Assembly (NCBI GenBank): GCA_903877385.1 | Contig: CAIRDP010000063.1 | Coordinates: 124,001 to 188,000 of the forward strand | Source: an uncultured Bacteroidales bacterium | GTDB lineage: Bacteria > Bacteroidota > Bacteroidia > Bacteroidales > FEN-979 | Direction of reading: 5' to 3' | Length of the DNA stretch: 64,000 nt | Shown here: one piece after another, positions 36,454 to 44,186 of the stretch | How the letters are laid out: every line of letters begins with the position of its first letter | Position numbering within the stretch: the first letter of the stretch is position 1 | Translations under genes and position numbers: made by a program | The notes under the pieces: generated by a model | Seen by the model: only the letters and a program-made list of their open reading frames with translations | The model's database searches: none | Told to the model about the DNA's origin: nothing

Positions 36454-36636
36454 ATGAAGACCCGAATATTCAATAACTGGCGAACATCACTTCTGGGAGC
36501 ATTTTTCCTCTTGATAAGCCTTTTACTCGTTTTTTATAAGATCATTGCCTGGGGCGAGTTTATTGCTTTCCTGCCAACAATTTTCGGCCTCCTGTATGTT
36601 AGGGATACAATTTTCAAAATAAATCCTAAAGAATAA
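36454..36636 (+). CDS. Holin candidate
   Basis: 60 residues with two predicted membrane segments (LLGAFFLLISLLLVFYKI and EFIAFLPTIFGLLYV) and basic N-terminus. It ends 3 bp before the endolysin start, the classic holin-endolysin arrangement. Confidence 0.65.
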   Translation: MKTRIFNNWRTSLLGAFFLLISLLLVFYKIIAWGEFIAFLPTIFGLLYVRDTIFKINPKE

Positions 36637-36639
36637 ATC

Positions 36640-37152
36640 ATGGCCGATATCAATCTGCTGGCTCCAAAAATATTTAAATGGGAGGGAGGCTTTGTTGATG
36701 ATCCTAGGGATCATGGTGGAGCAACCAATATGGGAGTTACTATTTCCACATGGCGACAGGTAGGCTATGATAAAGACGGAGATGGCGACATAGACCGTGA
36801 GGATATTAAACTCCTTACCAAGTCAGATGCAATCCTTGTTCTCAAAAAGTTCTATTGGGATCGATGGCAGGCCGATAGTATCAATAACCAGGCAATTGCA
36901 GATATCCTGGTTGATTGGCTCTGGTGCAGTGGTAAATGGGGGATAACCATACCACAGAGGACTCTTGGAGTTCCAGTCGATGGAATTGTAGGCCCGGTAA
37001 CAATTTCCAGGGTTAATAATTCCAATCCATACCAGCTAAAGATAAAAATATACAACCTCCGTGTTGCCTTCATCCGTAATATTATCACCAAAGATCCATC
37101 CCAGAAGAGATTTGAAAACTGCTGGTTACGCCGGCTTAATGATTTTTTATAA
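36640..37152 (+). CDS. Endolysin, glycoside hydrolase 108 (N-acetylmuramidase)
   Basis: 170 residues. FKWEGGFVDDPRDHGGATNM carries the GH108 catalytic Glu (WEGG) and the GGATNMGVT motif. A peptidoglycan-binding-like C-terminus (IPQRTLGVPVDGIVGPVTIS) follows. Cleaves host peptidoglycan for release of particles. No signal peptide, so it needs the upstream holin. Confidence 0.95.
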   Translation: MADINLLAPKIFKWEGGFVDDPRDHGGATNMGVTISTWRQVGYDKDGDGDIDREDIKLLTKSDAILVLKKFYWDRWQADSINNQAIADILVDWLWCSGKWGITIPQRTLGVPVDGIVGPVTISRVNNSNPYQLKIKIYNLRVAFIRNIITKDPSQKRFENCWLRRLNDFL

Positions 37153-37162
37153 AATTTCCTGC

Positions 37163-37597
37163 ATGAGGCTTTTAATTAAGGTTCTTTTCACGATTATTCT
37201 CTGTCTGTTAGCAGGTTGTTCTCCCTCATACCGATTAAACCGTCTTCTTACCTTGCATCCTGAGTTAAAGGTTCCAGATACACTTTTGATACGGGATTCC
37301 CTTATAGTTCCCCAAATCCAAACCGACACCATCCTCCGTCTCAGCACCCTCCACGACACCGTCACCCTCCACAAAGACCATCTCCAGGTCAAAATCCACC
37401 GCCTCCGCGACACAATCTACATCCAAAGCAAAACCCTTCCTGACACCATCTTCATCACACGCCGAATCCCTATCCAATTAATCAAGTATGTCCAACCTGA
37501 TACACTCGATCATTTCATCAGTAAAATCCCTTGGATTGTAATAGCTATCATCTTCATTATTGGCTTTGTTATTTTCCTCTTTATTCGCTTCAGATAG
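37163..37597 (+). CDS. Spanin-like lipoprotein with C-terminal membrane anchor
   Basis: 144 residues. The ATG at 37163 is 10 bp after the endolysin stop and starts a signal peptide with lipobox LLAGCSPS. The middle is Asp/Thr/His-rich with regular HDTV- and DTI-type repeats, and the C-terminus is a membrane segment (WIVIAIIFIIGFVIFLFI). Two anchors and a rod-like middle suit a unimolecular spanin that fuses outer and inner membrane at lysis. The in-frame upstream ATG (37061) would overlap the endolysin and was rejected. Confidence 0.65.
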   Translation: MRLLIKVLFTIILCLLAGCSPSYRLNRLLTLHPELKVPDTLLIRDSLIVPQIQTDTILRLSTLHDTVTLHKDHLQVKIHRLRDTIYIQSKTLPDTIFITRRIPIQLIKYVQPDTLDHFISKIPWIVIAIIFIIGFVIFLFIRFR

Positions 37598-37666
37598 AAG
37601 CATGGTCCATAATAAAATATCTATTTCCTTTTTTGCATTAGGTGTAGGTTTATTGCATAAAACCGG

Positions 37667-37674
37667 TAACTTTG
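37667..37674 (+). promoter_or_regulatory. -7 box of the fluoride operon
   Basis: TAACTTTG fits TAnnTTTG. Predicted transcription start (about 37680) falls on the first base of the aptamer. No TTG at 19-nt spacing, so the promoter may be weak or need an activator. Confidence 0.6.
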
Positions 37675-37680
37675 CTTTTC

Positions 37681-37728
37681 GGTGATGGAGTTCACCTTAA
37701 ACCGCCTTCATAAGCTGATAACTCCTAC
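37681..37728 (+). promoter_or_regulatory. Fluoride riboswitch (crcB RNA)
   Basis: Matches the crcB-motif consensus: P1 hairpin GGTGATGGAGTTCACC (37681-37696), linker TTAAACCGCC, short stem around CTT/AAG (37706-37713), then GCTGATAACTCCTAC (37714-37728). GGAGT in the P1 loop can pair with ACTCC to form the pseudoknot that encloses Mg2+ and F-. The aptamer ends 46 bp before crcB. The expression platform is unclear: an ATGCT/AGCAT hairpin (37737-37752) follows without a T-run, so control may act on translation. Confidence 0.95.
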
Positions 37729-37736
37729 TTTAATTG

Positions 37737-37778
37737 ATGCTGGTTTTAGCATGTAAAGTAATGTTCAGCTTGTTATGA
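37737..37778 (+). CDS. Possible 13-codon leader ORF coupled to crcB
   Basis: ATG at 37737 opens MLVLACKVMFSLL and its TGA (37776-37778) overlaps the crcB start as ATGA. It begins 9 bp after the aptamer. Such overlap allows translational coupling; whether it is translated is unknown. Confidence 0.4.
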   Translation: MLVLACKVMFSLL

Positions 37779-38155
37779 TAAGATTAATCCTGATTGTTGG
37801 TTTGGGCGGTTTCTTTGGAACCGTTTCCCGTTTTCTTACTTCCCGCTATCTTCAAAACCTGTTTCCTTCTACGTTCCCTCTTGGTACGTTTATTGTGAAT
37901 GTTACAGGTTGTTTGCTCATTGGGATTTTTTATGGACTTTCACAGAAAGGGAATATCTTAAACCCTGAGTGGAGAATGTTCTTAACTGTTGGATTTTGTG
38001 GTGGGTTCACAACCTTTTCTACATTTGCCGGTGAAAATGTCGCACTTTTGAGAGATGGGAATGTTTTTTATTTTTCGTTGTATGCCGGTCTGAGTGTTTT
38101 TGTCGGTCTTATGGCAACTTATTTTGGCAATTCAATCATTGTAAAAATATTGTAA
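37775..38155 (+). CDS. crcB: Fluoride channel CrcB/Fluc
   Basis: 126 residues, four membrane helices, normal length for the dual-topology Fluc dimer. Motifs: GLGGFFGTVSRFLTSRYLQN (conserved Arg), FIVNVTGCLLIGI (pore Asn), and GFCGGFTTFSTFAGE (the Phe box, bound Na+ site). It lets cytoplasmic fluoride leave down its gradient. First gene of the operon, behind the fluoride riboswitch, and 1 bp before the DUF190 gene. Confidence 0.97.
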   Translation: MIRLILIVGLGGFFGTVSRFLTSRYLQNLFPSTFPLGTFIVNVTGCLLIGIFYGLSQKGNILNPEWRMFLTVGFCGGFTTFSTFAGENVALLRDGNVFYFSLYAGLSVFVGLMATYFGNSIIVKIL

Positions 38156-38156
38156 A

Positions 38157-38525
38157 ATGGAAATCACAGGTGAAGCAAAATTGTTGAGGATATTCGTTAG
38201 CTCAACCGACAAGTTCAAACATACACCATTATATGAGGTGGTGGTTTTTGCTGCCAAACGGTATGGCCTGGCCGGGGCAACAGTATTAAAAGGGTTCATG
38301 GGTTATGGCGTCAGTAGTCAAATTGTTTCTCAAAAACTTTGGGAAATATCAGAGAAGATGCCCATGGTTATAGAGATTGTTGATGAATCTGCGAAAATTG
38401 ATGGTTTTGTGGAAACGATTCTGCCCTACTTCGAAAAGGTCCCCAAAGGTGGAATGATTACGCTTGAAAAAGTTACTATCGTGTTACATAAATCAGGAAC
38501 AAAAAAGAGTTTTTTTCAACTATAA
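38157..38525 (+). CDS. DUF190 protein
   Basis: 122 residues, PII-like ferredoxin fold expected: LRIFVSSTDKFKHTPLYEVV, FAAKRYGLAGATVLKGFMGYG, VIEIVDESAKIDGFVETILP. DUF190 proteins are often next to or fused to CrcB, and may regulate or bind the channel (no established mechanism). Starts one base after the crcB stop, so co-translated. Confidence 0.92.
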   Translation: MEITGEAKLLRIFVSSTDKFKHTPLYEVVVFAAKRYGLAGATVLKGFMGYGVSSQIVSQKLWEISEKMPMVIEIVDESAKIDGFVETILPYFEKVPKGGMITLEKVTIVLHKSGTKKSFFQL

Positions 38526-38537
38526 ATTTAAATCGCT

Positions 38538-39821
38538 ATGAAGATAAAATCGGTAAAAGCAATGGAAATCCTCGATTCAAGAGGAAATCCAACAGTAGAA
38601 GTTAATCTGAAACTTGAGAATGGAATTTCAGCACGTGCAATGGTCCCCAGTGGAGCCTCCACCGGCGAACGTGAGGCTTGTGAGCTTCGCGATGGTGATA
38701 AAAAACGTTATGGCGGTAAAGGGGTACTTAAGGCTGTTGAGAATGTCAATAGCAAGATTGCCAGTGAACTTGAAGGCAAATGTTTCTCGAACCAGAGGGA
38801 ATTGGATTATTTGATGATTGGCCTTGATGGAACACCTAATAAATCTGCGTTGGGCGCAAATGCAATTTTAGCAGTATCTATGGCGTATGCCCGTGCAGCT
38901 GCAATCAACGCGGGGATTCCTTTGTACCAGTATCTTGGTGGCAGCAATGCTTACCTCTTACCTGTCCCCTGTATGAATATCATCAACGGCGGTAAACATG
39001 CCGATAACAATGTCGACTTCCAGGAGTTTATGATTGCCCCTCATGGAGCCAATTCATTTAAGGAGTCTATCCGCATAGGTATCGAAGTGTTCCATACGTT
39101 GAAATCAGTTTTAAAAGTAAAGAACTATAGCACGGGTGTGGGTGATGAAGGTGGTTTTGCTCCCAATCTTAAATCAAATGAGGAAGCAGTGGATGTGATC
39201 CTCGAAGCGATCGTTAAGGCAGGATATAAACCCGGGGAACAGGTTAGCATTTGTCTGGATCCTGCCGCCAGTGAACTCTGGGAAGATGGAAAATATAAGA
39301 TGTTTAAAAGTACCGGTAAATTTCTTTCCAGTGATGAGATGGTAAAACTCTGGGAAAACTGGGTACATCAATATCCTATTGTATTGCTTGAAGACGGTCT
39401 TGCTGAAAATGACTGGAATGGTTGGCAGAATCTGACCAGGGTTCTTGGTAACAGGATAGAGATTGTTGGGGATGATATCTTCTGTACCAACAAAGCTATT
39501 CTGGCTGAAGGAATCAGCAAAGGAGTTGCCAATTCCATCCTGATTAAACTTAACCAAATCGGAACAGTTACAGAAACACTTGAGACCATTGAACTTGCGT
39601 ACAAGAATAAGTACAATGCATTTGTCTCCCACCGCAGCGGAGAAACTCCCGATAGTTTTATTGCTGACCTTACGGTTGCTGTAAATGCCGGTCATCTGAA
39701 AACCGGAAGTGGTTGCAGGGGTGAACGTATTGAGAAATTCAACCAGCTAATGCGTATCGAAAATGAATTGGGTAAAACATCACGGTTCGCCGGTAAAGCT
39801 GCTTTCAGGAATGTTGTCTAA
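38538..39821 (+). CDS. eno: Enolase, element-borne
   Basis: 427 residues, full length. It converts 2-phosphoglycerate to phosphoenolpyruvate. Seen: [92 protein letters not shown] (catalytic His, Arg, Ser) and [18 protein letters not shown]. Active-site motifs are kept. The usual (S/A)R(S/T)(D/E)R after GS is CRGER, and the E of GGEHADN is K. Enolase is a classic fluoride target (F- with phosphate and Mg2+), and eno is known in some fluoride-riboswitch operons. It could be a reserve or fluoride-tolerant enzyme (inference). Confidence 0.97.
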   Translation: MKIKSVKAMEILDSRGNPTVEVNLKLENGISARAMVPSGASTGEREACELRDGDKKRYGGKGVLKAVENVNSKIASELEGKCFSNQRELDYLMIGLDGTPNKSALGANAILAVSMAYARAAAINAGIPLYQYLGGSNAYLLPVPCMNIINGGKHADNNVDFQEFMIAPHGANSFKESIRIGIEVFHTLKSVLKVKNYSTGVGDEGGFAPNLKSNEEAVDVILEAIVKAGYKPGEQVSICLDPAASELWEDGKYKMFKSTGKFLSSDEMVKLWENWVHQYPIVLLEDGLAENDWNGWQNLTRVLGNRIEIVGDDIFCTNKAILAEGISKGVANSILIKLNQIGTVTETLETIELAYKNKYNAFVSHRSGETPDSFIADLTVAVNAGHLKTGSGCRGERIEKFNQLMRIENELGKTSRFAGKAAFRNVV

Positions 39822-39840
39822 TATTAACTGATGAGATTGT

Positions 39841-39869
39841 CCCGTAAGCATAAATTAATTGTTTACGGG
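39841..39869 (+). promoter_or_regulatory. Intercistronic hairpin between eno and the GTPase gene
   Basis: CCCGTAA (39841-39847) pairs with TTACGGG (39863-39869). No T-run follows, so it is a stability or processing element rather than a terminator. Confidence 0.45.
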
Positions 39870-39892
39870 TCATCTTATCATGAAAACTAATA

Positions 39893-41527
39893 ATGAACAC
39901 GCCTGTCGAAATCATCGATGAAATCTCCGGTATAAACAGGGCAATAGGTGCACCTGATATCTCCAGGCCTGTTTATGAATTACTTCAAGCGGCTGATAAA
40001 AGCATTTTCGTTGCAGTGCTCGGTCAATTCAAATCCGGGAAAAGTTCATTGATCAATAGCCTTATCGGTGAGGATCTGTTACCCGTCGGTGTTCTTCCTC
40101 TTACAGCCATCGTGACCCGTCTTCGATATGGAATTCAACCCCGGCTCATTATCCGCTATCTTGATAAGCGTGAAGATATCACTCTGCTGGATGTACTGCC
40201 AGCCTATGTTACTGAAAATCTGAATCCGGGTAACGCCAGAAAAGTGGCTCAGGTTATTATTGAGCATCCAGGGCTGGAATCCTTCAGGAATATTAACCTG
40301 GTAGACACTCCCGGATTGGGGAGCTTTTATCGTCACAACACCGAAACCACAAATAATTGGCTGCCGTTCACCGGTATGGGGATTATCAGTGTAAGTGCCG
40401 AACGTCCTCTTTCAGAGGAGGATCTTAACCTGATAAAAGAGACTTCCCGTTATTGTCCCAACCTTGCTATAGTCATCACAAAAGCAGACCTGGTAAATGA
40501 AAAAGCATTACCGGAATTGTCAACTTTCATTCAAGGTGCTGTAGATGTGGCAATTGGTGAAAACATCCCTGTTTTTACCTATTCGATCATAAAAGATCAG
40601 GAGGGTTGCCGATCAAATATTCTGAATAATTTGTTAATCCCTTTAAACCTTAACTCCGACCAACATCTCCATCGTATTCTGCAGCACAAACTTCAATCCA
40701 TTATCAAGCAAAGCCGGTCATGGGTTGAACTGGCTCTGCGGTCTGCAATGGAACGTGAAGCCGGCAAGGATTCGGTGACCCAATTAGTACAGGGACTGAA
40801 GGATAATTTTCATCATCACCAGGCTGAGATGCTATTGACGGCATCTTCTTTTAAGGGCAATGTCAGAACAAAACTTGAGAAGATTTATCTTCCTTTAACC
40901 GTGTTGATAAATCAGAACATTATCAGCCAATTCAATGATGATTATAATAACTGGCATGGCTCGTTGTCTAAAGTTTCCGGTAAATATGAGTCCTGGATAA
41001 AAATGAAATTACGTAATGAGATTGCCTCTATTGATACGGATTCTGTTGAACTGATTAACCAAATCTCCAGGGAAACAGCTAATTATTTTCAATATGTTGC
41101 GGGCCGTTTCAGGCAAATGCTTGACGATAAGCTATTTTTTGCCTTAGGTGTTCATCTTTCTGAGTCTGATTGGCAGATAGAATTTCCTGAATTTGAATTA
41201 CCGGATATTTCGATTTACCGGGCGTTCGATACTCACCTTGATATGTTTCTCTTTTTTCTCCCGATGGCCTGGTTCCGGAAATTTTTCGAAAATCATTTCC
41301 GCAGTCAGATCCCGATTGAAATTGAGAAAAATCTATATCGTCATATGTCAGATCTTACCGATAAGATCAATAAAGCTACTGATATCATTCATAAACAAGC
41401 ACTGAATTATATCAGCCGTGAGATGATAACAGTGGAGAATATCCTTGAAAGTATAAACACCAATGCATCAACCTTGAATTACTATCTGAACCGTTTGGAT
41501 GAACTTAAATCTTTAGAATATGCCTGA
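39893..41527 (+). CDS. Bacterial dynamin-like GTPase
   Basis: 544 residues. N-terminal GTPase domain: G1 GQFKSGKSSLINSLIGE, G2 LTAIVTRLRYG, G3 LVDTPGLGSFYRHN, G4 TKAD. A long helical part follows (about 270-540), with a hydrophobic stretch around residues 440-460 (MFLFFLPMAWFRKFFENHFR) that could be a membrane paddle. Bacterial dynamins act on the inner membrane (fusion, repair, stress protection). The stop overlaps the antiporter start by 8 bp, suggesting a joint membrane role. Confidence 0.88.
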   Translation: MNTPVEIIDEISGINRAIGAPDISRPVYELLQAADKSIFVAVLGQFKSGKSSLINSLIGEDLLPVGVLPLTAIVTRLRYGIQPRLIIRYLDKREDITLLDVLPAYVTENLNPGNARKVAQVIIEHPGLESFRNINLVDTPGLGSFYRHNTETTNNWLPFTGMGIISVSAERPLSEEDLNLIKETSRYCPNLAIVITKADLVNEKALPELSTFIQGAVDVAIGENIPVFTYSIIKDQEGCRSNILNNLLIPLNLNSDQHLHRILQHKLQSIIKQSRSWVELALRSAMEREAGKDSVTQLVQGLKDNFHHHQAEMLLTASSFKGNVRTKLEKIYLPLTVLINQNIISQFNDDYNNWHGSLSKVSGKYESWIKMKLRNEIASIDTDSVELINQISRETANYFQYVAGRFRQMLDDKLFFALGVHLSESDWQIEFPEFELPDISIYRAFDTHLDMFLFFLPMAWFRKFFENHFRSQIPIEIEKNLYRHMSDLTDKINKATDIIHKQALNYISREMITVENILESINTNASTLNYYLNRLDELKSLEYA

Positions 41528-42728
41528 TAACATATGGCTGATTGCCGCGATATGGATGGGATTGGCCTTTATTGCAAGCCTGATTTCTATAAGAATTGGG
41601 ATTTCTGTGGCCCTTATCGAGATCCTGATTGGGGTGATTGCCGGCAATTTCCTTGGAATCCATGGCACAACCCAATGGATTGATTTCCTTGCTATGCTTG
41701 GCAGTGGTGTACTTACATTTCTTGCCGGGGCCGAGATTGACCCTGCGTCCTTAAAAGCAAATTTAAAAGCAAGCCTTTCTATCGGCATTTTATCCTTCCT
41801 GATTCCCTTTTTAAGTGTCTGGCTGATTGCCCAGTTTGTTTTTGGCTGGGGTCTTCATCAGGCTCAGATCGCAGGAATTGCTCTTTCTACAACCTCTGTA
41901 GCAGTTGTGTATGCTGTGATGATCGAAAAGAAGTTAGGTGATACATCCATGGGTAAAATGATCCTGGCGGCTTGTTTCATTACCGATTTCGGCACTGTAC
42001 TTGCTCTTGGCGTATTGTTTGCCGATTTTAATATCTGGATGATCGTGTTCGTCGTAGTCATGTGTATAATGCTGTGGTTCATGCCCAGATGGACCAAATA
42101 CCTGATTGGTCATCTTGGTGCGAATAAGGTAAGCCAGCCTGAAGTTAAATTCATTCTATTGGTCTTGTTTTTCCTGGGTGGACTGGCGACTACCGCAAAA
42201 AGTGAGGCAGTGTTACCGGCATACCTTATCGGGCTGGTGGTTGCCGGCGTATTTGTTCAGGATAAGATTCTTGTTGACAGGATGAGAACTATTGCATTTA
42301 CCATCTTTACACCATTCTATTTTATTAAAGCAGGTTTGTATGTGTCTTTGCCGGTAATATGGTTTTCACTTGGAATCATTTTAATACTGTTATCTGCAAA
42401 AGTCCTTACAAAAGTTGCCGGTGTTTATCCCCTGGCACGTATCTTTCAGATGAGAAAGAAGGAGGCAAGTTATACAACTCTCCTTATGGCAACCGGATTA
42501 ACTTTTGGGACGATTTCCGCCCTTTTTGGATTGAACAACCATATCATCGACCAGAAGCAGTATACAATCCTTGTTACTGTAGTTATTCTTAGTGCAATTG
42601 TTCCTACTCTCTTTGCACAGAAATTCTTTCAACCTGAAATCAATACCATGATTGCATGGGGCAGACTCAGGAAACTAAGTCAATCCCGTCGGAAACCGAA
42701 AAATAAACGGAGGAAATATCATGTATAA
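41520..42728 (+). CDS. Cation:proton antiporter (CPA2/KefB-NhaP-like)
   Basis: 402 residues, about 12 membrane helices and no RCK tail. FLAGAEIDPASLKANLKASL, GIALSTTSVAVVYAVMIEKK, FITDFGTVLALGVLFADF and LMATGLTFGTISALFGL fit the CPA2 core with an Asp-containing unwound helix (FITDF). It exchanges Na+, K+ or another cation for H+. Na+/H+ antiporters are known members of fluoride regulons; proton balance matters because fluoride enters as HF. Overlaps the dynamin-like gene by 8 bp and the usp gene by 8 bp. Confidence 0.9.
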   Translation: MPDNIWLIAAIWMGLAFIASLISIRIGISVALIEILIGVIAGNFLGIHGTTQWIDFLAMLGSGVLTFLAGAEIDPASLKANLKASLSIGILSFLIPFLSVWLIAQFVFGWGLHQAQIAGIALSTTSVAVVYAVMIEKKLGDTSMGKMILAACFITDFGTVLALGVLFADFNIWMIVFVVVMCIMLWFMPRWTKYLIGHLGANKVSQPEVKFILLVLFFLGGLATTAKSEAVLPAYLIGLVVAGVFVQDKILVDRMRTIAFTIFTPFYFIKAGLYVSLPVIWFSLGIILILLSAKVLTKVAGVYPLARIFQMRKKEASYTTLLMATGLTFGTISALFGLNNHIIDQKQYTILVTVVILSAIVPTLFAQKFFQPEINTMIAWGRLRKLSQSRRKPKNKRRKYHV

Positions 42729-43146
42729 CAACATTTTAGTGGCTTATGATGGTTCCGAGGGAGCCAAAAAAGCAATGCAGAATGCTCTCGATCTTGCAAA
42801 AGCGATGGGGGCAAAGATCACCGCCCTTTGGGTAGGTGGTTTCCGGCCCTATTATCATGAAACCGTGGCCGAGATCGATGAAGAGAACAAGGCCATAGAC
42901 CAATTTTCAGCGAAACTGAAAAAGGAATTAAAATCTGTCTCACTGCAGGCGGGGATTGAGATTGAATTTGCTCACCTGCAGGGGAATCCTGCAAAACTCA
43001 TCGCTCAGTATGCCGAAAAAAACAAAATTGACCTTATCGTTATTGGTTGCAAGGGGCATTCTGGTATATGGGGTAATGACCTTGGTCATGTAACTGACAA
43101 GGTAAGTGAGAATGCGAAATGCAATGTGCTTATTTCACGTAAATAA
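42721..43146 (+). CDS. Universal stress protein (UspA family)
   Basis: 141 residues. NILVAYDGSEGAKKAMQNAL at the N-terminus and GCKGHSGIWGNDLGHVTDKV with the G-(2x)-G-(9x)-G-type ATP-binding loop, then NVLISRK at the end. Cytoplasmic stress protein that may bind ATP and regulate the antiporter upstream (inference; Usp domains are linked to CPA antiporters). Usp genes are also reported in fluoride-riboswitch operons. Starts within the antiporter gene (8-bp overlap). Confidence 0.95.
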   Translation: MYNNILVAYDGSEGAKKAMQNALDLAKAMGAKITALWVGGFRPYYHETVAEIDEENKAIDQFSAKLKKELKSVSLQAGIEIEFAHLQGNPAKLIAQYAEKNKIDLIVIGCKGHSGIWGNDLGHVTDKVSENAKCNVLISRK

Positions 43147-43186
43147 GCATATAACATTGCCTAATTGACTCTTTAATTCTAATTTA

Positions 43187-43591
43187 ATGGACAATCAATT
43201 GTCAGCCAACCATATCCGTTCTATATCAGCCAGTATGACCATTGTAGAACGAATGATCAACGATATTGAAAATAGCCTGACAACTCCGTACAAGGGAATT
43301 TATGAGAGGTATGATATTGATATCGCCGGGGAAGTCATTAATTCAAATCTTAGGGTGATTGAAGAGGTTAGAAAAAGGTTAGTGAATATGAAATCAAAAT
43401 ATAACCTTACTTCGAAGTCATTTGGAATCAGCCAGGTTATACTCTCGAGAAAATCAAGAACCTGGGAAGTATTGCAGGAAACAGTTTCCCGGCAGTTACG
43501 TGGGTATGGAAAATTTCCGGAGGATTTGAACATTTCTTTTGATCGTGAAATCCAGGAATTCATTGATTTGATTGAACAAATTAAGATTTGA
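43187..43591 (+). CDS. Hypothetical helical protein
   Basis: 134 residues, mostly alpha-helical and charged (ISASMTIVERMINDIENSL, VINSNLRVIEEVRKRLVNM). No signal or membrane segment. I do not recognise a family. Forty bp after usp in the same direction, so part of the cargo operon. Confidence 0.6.
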   Translation: MDNQLSANHIRSISASMTIVERMINDIENSLTTPYKGIYERYDIDIAGEVINSNLRVIEEVRKRLVNMKSKYNLTSKSFGISQVILSRKSRTWEVLQETVSRQLRGYGKFPEDLNISFDREIQEFIDLIEQIKI

Positions 43592-43686
43592 GCAATGATT
43601 GAAAGCTTTTTGAATGGTTCACCCAATTATTCTTTTATCCTGCTAAGCTGTTTCATGAGTTATTTCTTGTCAAAATAATCAGAAAA

Positions 43687-44157
43687 ATGATAACAATTGA
43701 GATCCCCGGTAATAAAACCATTGAAGCTAAAGATCTTGTCCTGGATTTCAACGGTACGCTGGCTCTGGATGGTAAAATGATCAAGGGAACACCAGAGATG
43801 CTTTGCGCACTTTCACAAAAACTGAATATCCACGTCCTTACTGCCGACACTTTCGGTACTTCAAAGCAGGAGCTACACGGAATACCTTGCAAACTTCAAA
43901 TTTTATCATCTTCATCCCAGGATAAACAGAAAGAAAAGTACGTGCTAAATCTGGGTAAAGAACAGGTCGTTTCTATTGGGAATGGTAGAAATGATTTGCT
44001 TATGCTACGTCGTGCCGCTCTGGGGATCATGGTTATTGAGAAGGAAGGAGCGTTTGCCCAGCTAACACGCCATGCGGATATCATATGTTTTTCGATCGCC
44101 GACGCATTAAACCTGCTATTAAATCCGCGACGGATCACTGCCACATGCAGAAATTAG
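43687..44157 (+). CDS. HAD-family protein (soluble P-type ATPase-like domain)
   Basis: 156 residues. HAD motif I is KDLVLDFNGTLALDGKMI (Asp nucleophile; the +2 residue is Asn as in this subfamily), motif II NIHVLTADTFG, and motif IV VVSIGNGRNDLLMLRRA. A small relative of the P domain of P-type ATPases. Probably a phosphatase; substrate unknown. Confidence 0.85.
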   Translation: MITIEIPGNKTIEAKDLVLDFNGTLALDGKMIKGTPEMLCALSQKLNIHVLTADTFGTSKQELHGIPCKLQILSSSSQDKQKEKYVLNLGKEQVVSIGNGRNDLLMLRRAALGIMVIEKEGAFAQLTRHADIICFSIADALNLLLNPRRITATCRN

Positions 44158-44186
44158 TTATTGAAACAACAATTTGAGAATTCAGC

